Source of the DNA: JANQOH01 sp965201115 | Lineage (GTDB): Bacteria; Pseudomonadota; Alphaproteobacteria; UBA7887 | Assembly (NCBI GenBank): GCA_965201115.1 | Contig: OZ241745.1 | Span: 186,001-250,000, forward strand | Direction of reading: 5' to 3' | DNA length: 64,000 bases | Shown here: in pieces, positions 1-8,990 of the stretch | Numbering within the stretch: the first letter of the stretch is position 1 | Layout: each line of letters starts with the position of its first letter | The notes under the pieces: model-generated | The model's input: the letters and a program-made list of their open reading frames with translations, nothing else | Told to the model about the DNA's origin: nothing | The model's database searches: none | Translations under genes and position numbers: made by a program

Positions 1-1
1 G

Positions 2-364
2 CCGCATGTGCGGGGCGACCTGGCGCTGGTTTTCGGTTGCGGCGGCGACCGCGACGCCGGCAAGCGCCCGCGCATGGGCGAAATCGCCGCCCGCTACGCC
101 GACCGCGTGGTCGTCACCGACGACAACCCGCGCACCGAGGACCCCGCCGCCATACGCGCCGCCGTGCGGGCGGCGTGCCCGGCGGCCGACGAGATCGGCG
201 ACCGCGAGCGCGCCATCGCGGCGGCGCTGGGCGGCCTCGGCGCCGATGACGCCCTGCTGATCGCCGGCAAGGGCCACGAAACCGGCCAAATCGTCGGCGA
301 TACGGTGCGTCCGTTCGACGACACGAAAGTCGCGCGGGCGCTGGCGGCGGAGTGCGCGCGGTGA
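2..364 (+). CDS. murE: MurE C-terminal part (UDP-MurNAc-tripeptide synthetase), cut by window edge
   Basis: This is the last ~120 residues of the ATP-dependent cytoplasmic ligase that adds the third amino acid to UDP-MurNAc-L-Ala-D-Glu. The gene begins before the window and the frame is open from base 2. The visible part carries GCGGDRDAGKRP, the DDNPRTEDP segment and GKGHE near the end. The DNPR motif is known in MurE enzymes that use meso-diaminopimelate, so DAP-type peptidoglycan is inferred. The stop overlaps the GTG of murF by four bases, so translation is probably coupled. It is the first gene seen of the dcw operon. Confidence 0.95.
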   Translation, partial: PHVRGDLALVFGCGGDRDAGKRPRMGEIAARYADRVVVTDDNPRTEDPAAIRAAVRAACPAADEIGDRERAIAAALGGLGADDALLIAGKGHETGQIVGDTVRPFDDTKVARALAAECAR

Positions 365-1770
365 CCCCGCTCTGGACAAGCGAATCGGCGGCCGCGGCGA
401 CCGGCGGCGCGGCGCGCGGCGCGTTCGCCGCGTCCGGCGTATCGATCGACAGCCGCACGCTCGCGCGCGGAGATCTGTTCGTGGCCTTGCCGGGCCCGAA
501 TTTCGACGGCCACGACCACGTCGGCGCGGCGGCCGGCAAGGGCGCGGCCGGCGCGCTGGTTGCGCGCCCGGTCGATTCGGCGCTGCCGCAAGTCATCGTC
601 GGCGACACGCTGGAGGCGCTCGCCGCGCTCGCCCGCGCGGCGCGCGCGCGTTCCGGCGCGCGCACGGTCGCGATCACCGGCAGCGTCGGCAAGACCGGGA
701 CGCGGGCGATGTGCGCCCGCGCCTTCGCCGCACTCGGGCGCGTTCACGCCAGCGGCGCGAGCCATAACAACCATGTCGGCCTGCCGCTGACGCTGGCGCG
801 GCTCCGGCCCGACTGCGATTTCGCCGTGCTCGAAATGGGCATGAACCATCCCGGCGAGATCGCCGCGCTGACGGCCATCGCGCGGCCCGATGTCGCGGTT
901 ATCACCGCGGTGGCGCCGGCGCATATGGAGTTTTTCCGCGACCTGGCCGCGATCGCCGATGCGAAGGCGGAGATTTTCGAAGGCGTGACGCGCGGCGGCG
1001 CGGCCGTGCTCAACCGCGACGATGCGAGTTTCGACCGGTTGGCGGCGGCGGCGCGCGCGCGGGGCGTGGAGCGGGTTATCGGCTTCGGCGCCGGCGCCGA
1101 AGCCGGCGTTGCCATGCGCGCCTGCGATGCGGGGCCCGCGAGCAGCCGCGTCCGCGCCTCGGTAGCGGGCGCGGAACTGGAATGGACGGTGGGGATACCC
1201 GGTCGGCACTGGGCGCATAACAGCCTTGCGGCAATTGCTGCGGTTCACGCGCTGGGCGGCGACTGCGCGCGCGCCGCCGCGACCCTCGCCGGGCTCGAAT
1301 CGCTGCCCGGCCGCGGCCGGCGGTTTCCCGCCGCGGTCGCGGGCGGCTCCGTCGAGGTCATCGACGAGGCGTACAACGCGAGTCCGGCGTCGATGGCGGC
1401 GGCGTTCGATCTGCTGGCGCTGGCGCCGGCCCGCGGGCGGCGAATCGCCGTGCTCGGCGACATGCTGGAACTCGGCGCGCGCGCCCCGGCGTTTCACGCC
1501 GCGCTGGCCGGCGACGCCGAACGCGCGGGAATCGACCTGGTCTTTACGGCCGGGCCGTCGATGGCGGCGCTGAACGCCGCGCTGCCGCCGGCGCGGCGCG
1601 GCGCGCACGCCCCCGATTCGGATGCGCTGGCGCCGATCGTGCGCGCGGCGTTGCGCCCGCACGACGCGGTGCTGGTCAAGGGGTCGCGCGGCGCGGCGAT
1701 GGACCGCGTGGTGGCGGCGCTCGAATCGCCCGCATGCCCGGCGGCGGAGGGCGCGGTCGATGAATTTTAG
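361..1770 (+). CDS. murF: MurF, UDP-MurNAc-tripeptide:D-Ala-D-Ala ligase
   Basis: MurF attaches D-Ala-D-Ala to the UDP-MurNAc-tripeptide in the cytoplasm and completes the pentapeptide. About 469 residues, normal for the family. The ATP loop reads TGSVGKTG; further family segments are HNNHVGLPLTLA, EMGMNHPGEIA and VIDEAYNASPASM. The GTG at 361 is chosen because it overlaps the murE stop as GTGA, the pattern used through this operon. A GTG three codons upstream (352) is also possible. The C-terminal end lies just before a tandem repeat that separates it from mraY. Confidence 0.95.
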   Translation: MTPLWTSESAAAATGGAARGAFAASGVSIDSRTLARGDLFVALPGPNFDGHDHVGAAAGKGAAGALVARPVDSALPQVIVGDTLEALAALARAARARSGARTVAITGSVGKTGTRAMCARAFAALGRVHASGASHNNHVGLPLTLARLRPDCDFAVLEMGMNHPGEIAALTAIARPDVAVITAVAPAHMEFFRDLAAIADAKAEIFEGVTRGGAAVLNRDDASFDRLAAAARARGVERVIGFGAGAEAGVAMRACDAGPASSRVRASVAGAELEWTVGIPGRHWAHNSLAAIAAVHALGGDCARAAATLAGLESLPGRGRRFPAAVAGGSVEVIDEAYNASPASMAAAFDLLALAPARGRRIAVLGDMLELGARAPAFHAALAGDAERAGIDLVFTAGPSMAALNAALPPARRGAHAPDSDALAPIVRAALRPHDAVLVKGSRGAAMDRVVAALESPACPAAEGAVDEF

Positions 1771-1967
1771 CCCGATTCCGCGGCGCCCCGATTCGTTCCC
1801 GGCGCCGGGCGCGCGGCGGGCGGCGAATCGCGCGATTTTGCGATGTTCCGATTCGTTCCCGGCGCCGGGCGCTCGGTGCGCGGCGAATCGTGCGATTTCG
1901 CGATGCGCCGATTCGTTCCGCATGCCCGCCGCGCCCGCGGGCGCGGCGGGGGAGGGCGCGGTCCATG
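1735..1967. repeat. 60-bp tandem repeat and flanking duplication between murF and mraY
   Basis: A 60-bp unit beginning ATTCGTTCCCGGCGCCGGGC occurs at 1791-1850 and 1851-1910, and a third copy starts at 1911 (10 bases). The units differ at a few positions. The end of murF (1735-1762) and the bases before the mraY start (1921-1967) share CATGCCCG and GGAGGGCGCGGTC, so the whole block looks like a local duplication that pushed the two genes apart. The 60-bp period is a multiple of three, but no gene is recognised here. It is the only sizeable gap between murE and ftsA. Confidence 0.85.
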
Positions 1968-3059
1968 CTCTATAACCTGCTCGCCCCGTACGCCGATTCG
2001 TTTCCCGCGCTGAACGTGGTGCGCTACCTCACATTTCGCACGGGCGCGGCGGTGATGACCGCGCTCGCGGTCTGCTTCGCGTTCGGGCCGGCGGCGATTC
2101 GCCTGCTGGCCGCGCGCCAGCAGGCCGCCGGCGGACAGCCGATTCGCGACGACGGCCCGGCGAGCCATCTCGAGACCAAGCGCGGCACGCCGACGATGGG
2201 CGGCTTCCTGATTCTCCTCGCGGTGGCGTTCGGCGCGCTGCTGTGGGCGGACCTGCGCAACGGCTTCGTGTGGATCGTTCTCCTCGTCACGCTGAGCTTC
2301 GGGCTGGTAGGGTTCGCCGATGACTATCTCAAGGTCTCGCGGCGCCACCACCGCGGGTTGCCGGGCCGGCTCAAGCTCCTCGTCCAGTTCGCCGCCGCCG
2401 CCGCCGCCGTGTACGGTATCTCTCTTTTGCTTCCTCCCGCCTATTCCGACGCGCTCGCCGTCCCCTTCTTCAAGGACGTCCTGATAGGAATGGGGTGGCT
2501 CTTCATTCCGTTCGGAATGCTTGTCATCGTCGGATCCTCCAACGCCGTCAATTTGACCGACGGGCTGGATGGGCTGGCCATAGTCCCCATCATGATCGCG
2601 GCGGGCTGTTTCGTTATCGTATGCTATCTCGCGGGCAATGCGGTATTCGCGGGGTATCTGCAAATTCATGCCGTTCCCGGCGCGGGGGAGCTCGCGGTGG
2701 TGTGCGGCGCGCTGGTGGGCGCGGGGCTGGGATTCCTCTGGTTCAACGCGCCGCCGGCCAAGGTCTTCATGGGAGACACGGGCAGCCTGGCGATGGGCGG
2801 AACGCTCGGTACGGTAAGCGTGGTCGCCAAGCACGAGCTTGTTCTTGCAATTATCGGCGGGTTGTTCGTCCTCGAGGCCGCGTCGGTCATCGTACAGGTC
2901 GCATCGTTTAAATTGACCGGCCGGCGGGTCTTCCTCATGGCGCCCCTGCACCACCACTTCGAACAGAAGGGGTGGAAGGAGCCGACGATCGTGATCCGCT
3001 TCTGGATCGTGGCCTCGATCCTGGCGCTCGCCGGGCTGGCCACGCTGAAGCTGCGTTGA
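1965..3059 (+). CDS. mraY: MraY, phospho-MurNAc-pentapeptide transferase
   Basis: This integral membrane enzyme transfers phospho-MurNAc-pentapeptide from UDP to undecaprenyl phosphate, making lipid I at the inner membrane. About 364 residues with roughly ten hydrophobic segments. Diagnostic pieces: KRGTPTMGG near residue 70, FADDYLK, NLTDGLDGLA, FMGDTGSLAMGG and PLHHHFEQKGW near the end. The ATG at 1965 gives a family-typical N-terminus (MLYNLLAPYADSF). The frame stays open upstream only through the repeat block. Followed four bases later by murD. Confidence 0.97.
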   Translation: MLYNLLAPYADSFPALNVVRYLTFRTGAAVMTALAVCFAFGPAAIRLLAARQQAAGGQPIRDDGPASHLETKRGTPTMGGFLILLAVAFGALLWADLRNGFVWIVLLVTLSFGLVGFADDYLKVSRRHHRGLPGRLKLLVQFAAAAAAVYGISLLLPPAYSDALAVPFFKDVLIGMGWLFIPFGMLVIVGSSNAVNLTDGLDGLAIVPIMIAAGCFVIVCYLAGNAVFAGYLQIHAVPGAGELAVVCGALVGAGLGFLWFNAPPAKVFMGDTGSLAMGGTLGTVSVVAKHELVLAIIGGLFVLEAASVIVQVASFKLTGRRVFLMAPLHHHFEQKGWKEPTIVIRFWIVASILALAGLATLKLR

Positions 3060-3063
3060 AGAG

Positions 3064-4449
3064 ATGATCCCCGTCGCCGCATACCGCGGAGAGAAGGTCG
3101 CCGTGTTCGGTCTCGGGCGGTCGGGCCTCGCGGCCGTGCGCGCGCTGGCCGCCGGCGGCGCACAAGTGTGGGCGTTCGACGACGATTCGCGCCGCATCGC
3201 CGGCGCCGAAGCGCTCGGCGCCCGCGCCGGCGCGGGGTTGCGCGGCGATTTCGCGGCGGTCGTGCTGAGCCCCGGCGTTCCGCGCGGCCATAGTTTTCCC
3301 GCGGCCGCCGAGCGCGCGGGCGTTCCCGTCGTCGGCGAGGTCGATCTGTTCCACGACGCCGTGCGCGCCGCGGCGCCCGGCGCGGCGGGGCCGCGAATCG
3401 TCGGGATCACCGGCACCAACGGGAAATCGACCGCCACGTCGCTGGCCGGGCGCCTGCTCGCCGAGGCGGGGCGGCCGGTGCGCGTGGGCGGCAACCTCGG
3501 CACGCCCGCGCTCGCGCTCGACCCTCTCGGGGAAGACGGCGTTTATGTCCTCGAATTGTCGTCCTATCAATTGGATCTTGCGTCGCGCGCGGCGTTCGAT
3601 GCGGCGTGTCTTCTCAATATCAGCCCGGACCATCTCGATCGCCACGGCGGGATGGAGGAATACGCGGCGGCAAAGAGAAAAATTTTCCGGCCCCGGAACG
3701 GCGCTTCGACGGCAATTGTGGCTTGCGACGATCCTCTTTCTTCGTCCATTCTCGCCGGTCTCCAAGAAGAGGGGAGCCGGCGGACGATCCCCGTTTCCGG
3801 ACGCCGCGCGGTCGAGGGCGGCGTGGGCGCGCGCGGCGGAACGTTGTTCGACGGGCTCGACGGGCCGCCCGCGCCGGTCGCGGATCTCGGCGGCAACCCG
3901 GCGCTGGCCGGGCGCCACAACGCCCAAAACGCGGCGCTGGCCTATGCGGCGTGCCGCGCGCTCGGCCTCGGCGCGGGCGAGTCGGCCAGGGGCTTCCCCA
4001 CCTTTCGCGGCCTCGCGCATCGCCTTGAGCCGGTCGGCGAGGTCGCCGGCGTGCGCTTCGTTAACGACAGCAAGGCCACCAACATGGCGGCCGCCGCGCG
4101 CGCGCTCGCCTGCTACCGCTCGATCTACTGGATCGCCGGCGGGCGGGCGAAAGAGACCGACCCCGCGCCGCTGGCGCCGTGGCTTGGCCGGGTGCGCCGC
4201 GCCTATCTCATCGGCGAGGCGGCGGATGCGTTCGCCGCCGCGCTGGCGCCGCGCCCGGCGGCGACGGTGTGCGGAACGCTCGACCGCGCGGTGGCGGCCG
4301 CGGCCCGCGACGCGGCGCGGGACGCGGCGAGCGGCGCCGTTGTGCTGTTGTCGCCGGCTTGCGCGTCGTTCGACCAATTCCGGGATTTCGAGGCGCGCGG
4401 CGAGCGGTTCCGCGCGCTCGTGGCCGCTCTGGGGGCGGCGGGGCCATGA
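3064..4449 (+). CDS. murD: MurD, UDP-MurNAc-L-Ala:D-Glu ligase
   Basis: A cytoplasmic ATP-dependent ligase adding D-glutamate to UDP-MurNAc-L-Ala. 461 residues. An N-terminal Rossmann-like nucleotide segment (VAVFGLGRSGLAA) is followed by the Mur-ligase P-loop GITGTNGKST near residue 118, the NISPDHLDRH segment and the C-terminal FVNDSKATN motif. ATG at 3064 follows mraY by four bases. The stop overlaps the ftsW start (ATGA). Part of the continuous dcw operon. Confidence 0.97.
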   Translation: MIPVAAYRGEKVAVFGLGRSGLAAVRALAAGGAQVWAFDDDSRRIAGAEALGARAGAGLRGDFAAVVLSPGVPRGHSFPAAAERAGVPVVGEVDLFHDAVRAAAPGAAGPRIVGITGTNGKSTATSLAGRLLAEAGRPVRVGGNLGTPALALDPLGEDGVYVLELSSYQLDLASRAAFDAACLLNISPDHLDRHGGMEEYAAAKRKIFRPRNGASTAIVACDDPLSSSILAGLQEEGSRRTIPVSGRRAVEGGVGARGGTLFDGLDGPPAPVADLGGNPALAGRHNAQNAALAYAACRALGLGAGESARGFPTFRGLAHRLEPVGEVAGVRFVNDSKATNMAAAARALACYRSIYWIAGGRAKETDPAPLAPWLGRVRRAYLIGEAADAFAAALAPRPAATVCGTLDRAVAAAARDAARDAASGAVVLLSPACASFDQFRDFEARGERFRALVAALGAAGP

Positions 4450-5549
4450 ACGCCGCCGCGCGTCTCGACGGCAGTGTGCTCGGTCGCTGGTGGCTGACGG
4501 TCGATCGGTGGCTCCTGGGCGCGTTGCTGGCGCTGGTGGCGGTCGGCGCCGTGATGGCCTTCGCCGCCAGCCCCGCGGTCGCGGAGCGCCTGAACTACGA
4601 CCGTATGCACTTCGTGTATCGGCAGTTGATACTGATCCCCCCGGCGGTGGCGCTGATGCTCGCGGTGTCGCTTTTGGCGCCGCGCGGCGTTCTGCGGGTC
4701 GGGGCGGCGCTGTTCGTCGTCGGCTTGGCGTTGACGGCGCTGACCTTCGTGGCGGGAACCGAGGTCAAGGGCGCGCAGCGCTGGCTCGCCATCGGCCCCA
4801 TGTCGCTTCAGCCCTCGGAGTTGCTCAAGCCCGGTTTCGCGGTGGTGACGGCGGCGTTGCTGGCGGCGCGCCGCGACGCGCTCGCCGCCGCGCTGCTGGC
4901 GCCGGCCATCGCCGTGCTCGTCCTGCAACCCGACATCGGCATGGCGGTGACGCTCGGCGCGGTGTGGTTCGGCCAATACGCCTTGTCGGGCCTGCCGCTG
5001 TTCTGGGTAGGCGTGATGCTGGCCGGGGGAGCGGGGGCGCTGGTCGCGGGCTATTTCTCGTTTCCGCATGTACAGAGCCGGATCGACCGCTTTCTCGATT
5101 CCGATTCCGGCGACAGCTACCAGATCGATCTTTCGTTACAGGCGTTTTCCAGCGGCGGCGTTCTCGGCCGCGGCCCCGCCGAGGGCGTCGTGAAAGAAAA
5201 CCTGCCCGACGCCCACGCGGATTTCGTGTTCGCCGTGGCCGGCGAAGAGTTCGGGCTGCTCGCGTGCCTGCTGATCGCGGGGGTATTCGCGTTCGTCGTG
5301 CTGCGCGGGCTGGCGCGCCTGTCCGCCGAGTCCGACGCTTTCGTCATGATCGCCGGCGCCGGGCTCGTTGCGCATTTCGGGTTGCAGGCGCTGATCAACA
5401 TGGCGGTGGCGCTGCGGTTGGCGCCCACGAAAGGACTCACCCTTCCTTTCGTCTCCTACGGCGGTTCGTCGCTGTTCGCGGTAGCGCTGACGACGGGGAT
5501 GGTCCTGGCGCTGACGCGCTGGCGGCCGCGCCTGGGGGCGGAGCTGTGA
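4446..5549 (+). CDS. ftsW: FtsW, septal lipid II polymerase (SEDS family)
   Basis: This polytopic inner-membrane SEDS protein polymerises septal glycan from lipid II together with a class B PBP. About 367 residues and around ten hydrophobic stretches. Family signatures: the GAQRWLAIGP and LQPSELLK region, RIDRFLD, the AHADFVFAVAGEEFG segment and PFVSYGGSSL near the C-terminus. The ATG at 4446 overlaps the murD stop. The long frame upstream of it is a shadow of murD. The position between murD and murG is the usual one for FtsW rather than RodA. Confidence 0.96.
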   Translation: MNAAARLDGSVLGRWWLTVDRWLLGALLALVAVGAVMAFAASPAVAERLNYDRMHFVYRQLILIPPAVALMLAVSLLAPRGVLRVGAALFVVGLALTALTFVAGTEVKGAQRWLAIGPMSLQPSELLKPGFAVVTAALLAARRDALAAALLAPAIAVLVLQPDIGMAVTLGAVWFGQYALSGLPLFWVGVMLAGGAGALVAGYFSFPHVQSRIDRFLDSDSGDSYQIDLSLQAFSSGGVLGRGPAEGVVKENLPDAHADFVFAVAGEEFGLLACLLIAGVFAFVVLRGLARLSAESDAFVMIAGAGLVAHFGLQALINMAVALRLAPTKGLTLPFVSYGGSSLFAVALTTGMVLALTRWRPRLGAEL

Positions 5550-6628
5550 ACGGGCCGGTCGCCATCGCCGCGGGCGGCACGGGCGGGCATGTGTTCCCGG
5601 CGCTCGCCTTGGCGCGCGCGCTGCTGGCCGACGGGCTCGAGCCGGCTTTCGTGGGCGACCGCCGCGGCCTCGCCCTGGGCGGCGATCTCCTGTCCGTACC
5701 CTGCCACGCGGTGCGCGCGGGGCAGATCGCCGGGCGCGGCCCGGTCGGCGCGGCGCGGGGCGCGGCGGAATTGGCGGTGGGGTTCGCGCAGGCGCGGCGG
5801 CTGTTCCGGCGGCTTGCGCCGGCGGTCGCCGTCGGGTTCGGCGGCTATGCCTCGCTGCCGCCGATGGCCGCCGCGTCGAGTCTGCGGATACCGGCCGTCG
5901 TGCATGAGTCCAACGCCGTTCTCGGACGGGCGAACCGCCTTCTTGCGCGGCGGGCGGCGGCGGTGGCGACGGGTTTCGCCGGCGCCTGTCCGACCGGCGT
6001 TCACACCGGGTCGCCGGTGCGCGATGAGTTCGTGGCGGCGCGCGCGCGGCCCTACGAGGCGCCGCGCGGAAGCGGCCCGATCCGGCTTCTCGCGGTGGGC
6101 GGAAGCCAGGGCGCGCGCGTTCTCGGGCGTGTGCTGCCCCGCGCGCTGGCGATGCTGCCGTCGGGCCTGCGCCGCCGGCTTCGCGTCGATCAGCAATGCC
6201 GCGCGGAGGATATCGACGACGCGCGGGCGCTCTACGAACGCGCCGGAATCGACGCCGATGTGCGGACCTTCAGGGACGATATCGCCGAGCGCCTGGCCGC
6301 CGCGCAGCTGGCGGTGGCGCGCGCGGGCGCATCCACCGTCGCCGAGTTCGCGGCCGTCGGGCGTCCCGCACTGCTGATCCCCTATCCGCACGCCGCTGAC
6401 GACCATCAATCCGCGAATGCGCGCGTCGTTGCGGCGGCCGGCGCCGGCTGGCTGGCGGCGGAGGCGGCGCTCGACGCGGTCGGCCTGCGCGACCGTATCG
6501 CCGCGCTTCTCGGCGCGCCCGACAGGCTGGCGCGGGCGGCGGCCGCGGCGCGCGAAATGGGCCGGCCCGACGCCGCGCGGCGCCTCGTCGCGCTGATCCG
6601 CGGCGTATCGCGGGAGGCCGGGCGATGA
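5546..6628 (+). CDS. murG: MurG, UDP-GlcNAc:lipid I transferase
   Basis: MurG adds GlcNAc to lipid I on the cytoplasmic face of the membrane, making lipid II. About 360 residues. The N-terminal AAGGTGGHVFPALALA is the GT28 glycine-rich motif. VVHESNAVLGRANRLL, the donor-binding VGGSQGARVLG and the VARAGASTVAEFAAVG/PALLIPYPHAADDHQ block complete the signature. GTG at 5546 is chosen because it overlaps the ftsW stop as GTGA and starts directly before the glycine motif. The stop overlaps the murC ATG. Confidence 0.97.
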   Translation: MNGPVAIAAGGTGGHVFPALALARALLADGLEPAFVGDRRGLALGGDLLSVPCHAVRAGQIAGRGPVGAARGAAELAVGFAQARRLFRRLAPAVAVGFGGYASLPPMAAASSLRIPAVVHESNAVLGRANRLLARRAAAVATGFAGACPTGVHTGSPVRDEFVAARARPYEAPRGSGPIRLLAVGGSQGARVLGRVLPRALAMLPSGLRRRLRVDQQCRAEDIDDARALYERAGIDADVRTFRDDIAERLAAAQLAVARAGASTVAEFAAVGRPALLIPYPHAADDHQSANARVVAAAGAGWLAAEAALDAVGLRDRIAALLGAPDRLARAAAAAREMGRPDAARRLVALIRGVSREAGR

Positions 6629-8055
6629 GCGGCGTTCCGCTCGACATGGGGCCGCTGCATTTCGTCGGCATCGGCGGCATCGGCATGAGCGGCATTGCCG
6701 AGGTCATGCACAATCTGGGCTATCGCGTGCAGGGCAGCGACCTGGCGGAAAACCCGAATGTGCGCCGCCTGCGGGCGCTCGGCGCGCCGGTGCATATCGG
6801 CCACGCGGCCGGCAATCTCGGCGACGCCGAGGCCGTGATCGTATCGAGCGCGGTGGACGCGAAAAACCCCGAGGTCGCCGAAGCGCGGGCGCGCCAGCTC
6901 CCGGTGGTGCGCCGTGCGGAAATGCTCGCCGAGCTCATGCGGCTCAAATACGCCATCGCCGTCGGCGGCACGCACGGCAAGACAACCACCACCTCGATGA
7001 TCGCGGCGATGCTCGACGCCGCCGGATACGACCCGACCGTCATCAACGGCGGGATCATCAACGCCTACGGCGCCAATGCGCGGCTGGGCGCCAGCGACTG
7101 GATGGCGGTGGAGGCCGACGAATCCGACGGAACCTTCGTGCGGCTGCCGGCGACCATCGCCGTCGTCACCAACATCGACCCCGAACACATGGAGTTCTAC
7201 GGCAGTTTCGAGGCCTTGCGGAGGGCTTTCAGGATGTTTGTCGCCAATATCCCGTTCTACGGTTTCGCGGTGGTCTGCGCCGACCACCCGGAGGCCGCCG
7301 CGCTGGTCGGGCAAGTGACCGGGCGGCGCATCGTGACCTATGGGTTCGCGCCGGGCGCGGATCTGCGCGTCGAGAACCTGCGGCCGACGACGGCGGGCGC
7401 GGTTTTCGACGCCGCGTTCCGCGATCGGCGCGCCGAGCGCCGCATCGCCGGCCTCGAATTGCGCGTCCCCGGCCGGCATAATGTCCAAAACGCCATGGCC
7501 ACCGTCGCGGTCGGCGTCGAGTTGGGGCTCGACGACGATCTGCTGCGCGCCGGGCTGGCCTCCTATTCGGGGGTCAAGCGCCGGTTCACCATAACCGGCG
7601 AGGCGTTCGGCGTGACGGTGGTGGACGATTACGGCCACCACCCGGTCGAGATCGCCGCCGTCCTGGCGACGGCGCGCGAGCGGCTCGAGCGCGCGGGGCA
7701 CGGACGGCTTGTCGCCGTCGTCCAGCCGCACCGCTACACGCGGCTGCGCGACCTGTTCGAGTCGTTCCGTTCGTGCTTCGACGAGGCCGACACGGTTGTC
7801 GTCGCCGATGTTTATGCCGCCGGCGAGGCGCCGATCGCGGGCGTGAATCGCGACCGCCTGATCGCCGGCCTGCGCGCGCGCGGGCATCCCCGCGCCGTTC
7901 CGCTCCAGAGTCCGGAAGACCTGCCGGCGCTGATCCTCGATATCGCCGAAGAGGGCGATCTTGTCGTTTGCCTTGGCGCGGGAGACATCACGCGCTGGGC
8001 GAACGCGCTGCCCGGCGCCATGCGGGCGCTGCGCGGCGCCGGAGACGCGCCATGA
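6625..8055 (+). CDS. murC: MurC, UDP-MurNAc:L-alanine ligase
   Basis: A cytoplasmic Mur ligase that starts pentapeptide synthesis by adding L-alanine to UDP-MurNAc. 476 residues. An N-terminal UDP-binding glycine motif (FVGIGGIGMSGIAE), the P-loop GGTHGKTTTTS near residue 113, the EADESDGTF acid motif and VVDDYGHHPVEI in the C-terminal domain are all intact. ATG at 6625 overlaps the murG stop; the stop overlaps the murB ATG. Confidence 0.97.
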   Translation: MSGVPLDMGPLHFVGIGGIGMSGIAEVMHNLGYRVQGSDLAENPNVRRLRALGAPVHIGHAAGNLGDAEAVIVSSAVDAKNPEVAEARARQLPVVRRAEMLAELMRLKYAIAVGGTHGKTTTTSMIAAMLDAAGYDPTVINGGIINAYGANARLGASDWMAVEADESDGTFVRLPATIAVVTNIDPEHMEFYGSFEALRRAFRMFVANIPFYGFAVVCADHPEAAALVGQVTGRRIVTYGFAPGADLRVENLRPTTAGAVFDAAFRDRRAERRIAGLELRVPGRHNVQNAMATVAVGVELGLDDDLLRAGLASYSGVKRRFTITGEAFGVTVVDDYGHHPVEIAAVLATARERLERAGHGRLVAVVQPHRYTRLRDLFESFRSCFDEADTVVVADVYAAGEAPIAGVNRDRLIAGLRARGHPRAVPLQSPEDLPALILDIAEEGDLVVCLGAGDITRWANALPGAMRALRGAGDAP

Positions 8056-8990
8056 CGGCGGCGGCGCGCGCGGCGCCGGTCGACCGGCTCCCGCCGGTGC
8101 GCGGCGCTATCCGCGCGGGCGCGCCGCTCTACCGCTTCGCCTGGCTGCGCGTCGGCGGCCCGGCGGAAGCGCTGTTTACGCCCGCCGACCGCGACGACCT
8201 TTGCACGATGATCGCGCGCCGCCCGGCCGACGCGCCGGTGACCGTGCTCGGCTTGTGCTCGAACGTGCTGATCCGCGACGGCGGCATAGACGGCGTGACC
8301 GTGCGCCTCGGCGGCGCGCTGGCGGAGATCGCGGCGGACGGCGCGCGCCTGCGCTGCGGCGGGGGCGCCGCCGACATCGCCGTCGCCCGCGCCGCCGCCG
8401 CCGCCGGCGTCGCGGGGCTCGAGTTCCTTTCGGGCATTCCGGGGTCGATCGGCGGGGCGATCCGCATGAACGCCGGCGCCTATGGGCGCGAAATCGGCGA
8501 GGTCGTCGAGTCGGTGGAGGCGGTGGACGAACGCGGCGCCGTCCATTGCCTGCCGGGGGACGAAATCGGCTTCGGATACCGCCGTTCGGGGTTGCCCGAA
8601 GGCTGGATTTGCACATCGGCCGTCCTGCGCGGCGCGTCCGGCGATCCCGCGGCGGTGCGCGCCCGCATGGCGGAAATCGCCGCCGAACGTGAGGCTTCGC
8701 AGCCGATCCGCGCGCGCACCGGGGGCAGCACTTTCGCCAACCCGCCGGGCGCGAAGGCGTGGCGGCTGATCGACCGCGCGGGTTGCCGCGGCCTGCGCCG
8801 CGGCGCGGCGGAAATCTCGCGCCTGCACAGCAATTTTCTCGTCAACACCGGCGGCGCGTCGGCGGCGGACCTGGAAGACCTGGGCGAAGAGGCGCGCCGC
8901 CGCGTGTTCCTCGCCTGCCGCGTGCGGCTGGAGTGGGAGATCCGCCGCATCGGGCGCCGCGCGGCGCGGGCGCCGGGAGCGGCATCATGA
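8052..8990 (+). CDS. murB: MurB, UDP-N-acetylenolpyruvoylglucosamine reductase
   Basis: A FAD- and NADPH-dependent reductase that makes UDP-MurNAc. About 312 residues. It has the FAD-binding GLCSNVLIRDGG segment, GIPGSIGGAIRMNAGAYG, GGSTFANP and the SRLHSNFLVNTGGA segment typical of the short (type II) MurB. ATG at 8052 overlaps the murC stop, which settles the start; the longer open frame upstream is a murC shadow. The stop overlaps the ddl ATG. Confidence 0.96.
   Translation: MTAAARAAPVDRLPPVRGAIRAGAPLYRFAWLRVGGPAEALFTPADRDDLCTMIARRPADAPVTVLGLCSNVLIRDGGIDGVTVRLGGALAEIAADGARLRCGGGAADIAVARAAAAAGVAGLEFLSGIPGSIGGAIRMNAGAYGREIGEVVESVEAVDERGAVHCLPGDEIGFGYRRSGLPEGWICTSAVLRGASGDPAAVRARMAEIAAEREASQPIRARTGGSTFANPPGAKAWRLIDRAGCRGLRRGAAEISRLHSNFLVNTGGASAADLEDLGEEARRRVFLACRVRLEWEIRRIGRRAARAPGAAS

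Noticed and set aside
361..1770. MurF P-loop reads GKTG rather than GKT followed by T/S
   Set aside because: The SVGKTG form is familiar in alphaproteobacterial MurF and is not a defect.
1676..1966. A minus-strand frame in which the 60-bp repeat encodes 20-residue repeats (ERIG..NR..IRR)
   Set aside because: The repeat length is a multiple of three, so every frame shows protein repeats; no ribosome site and no known family.
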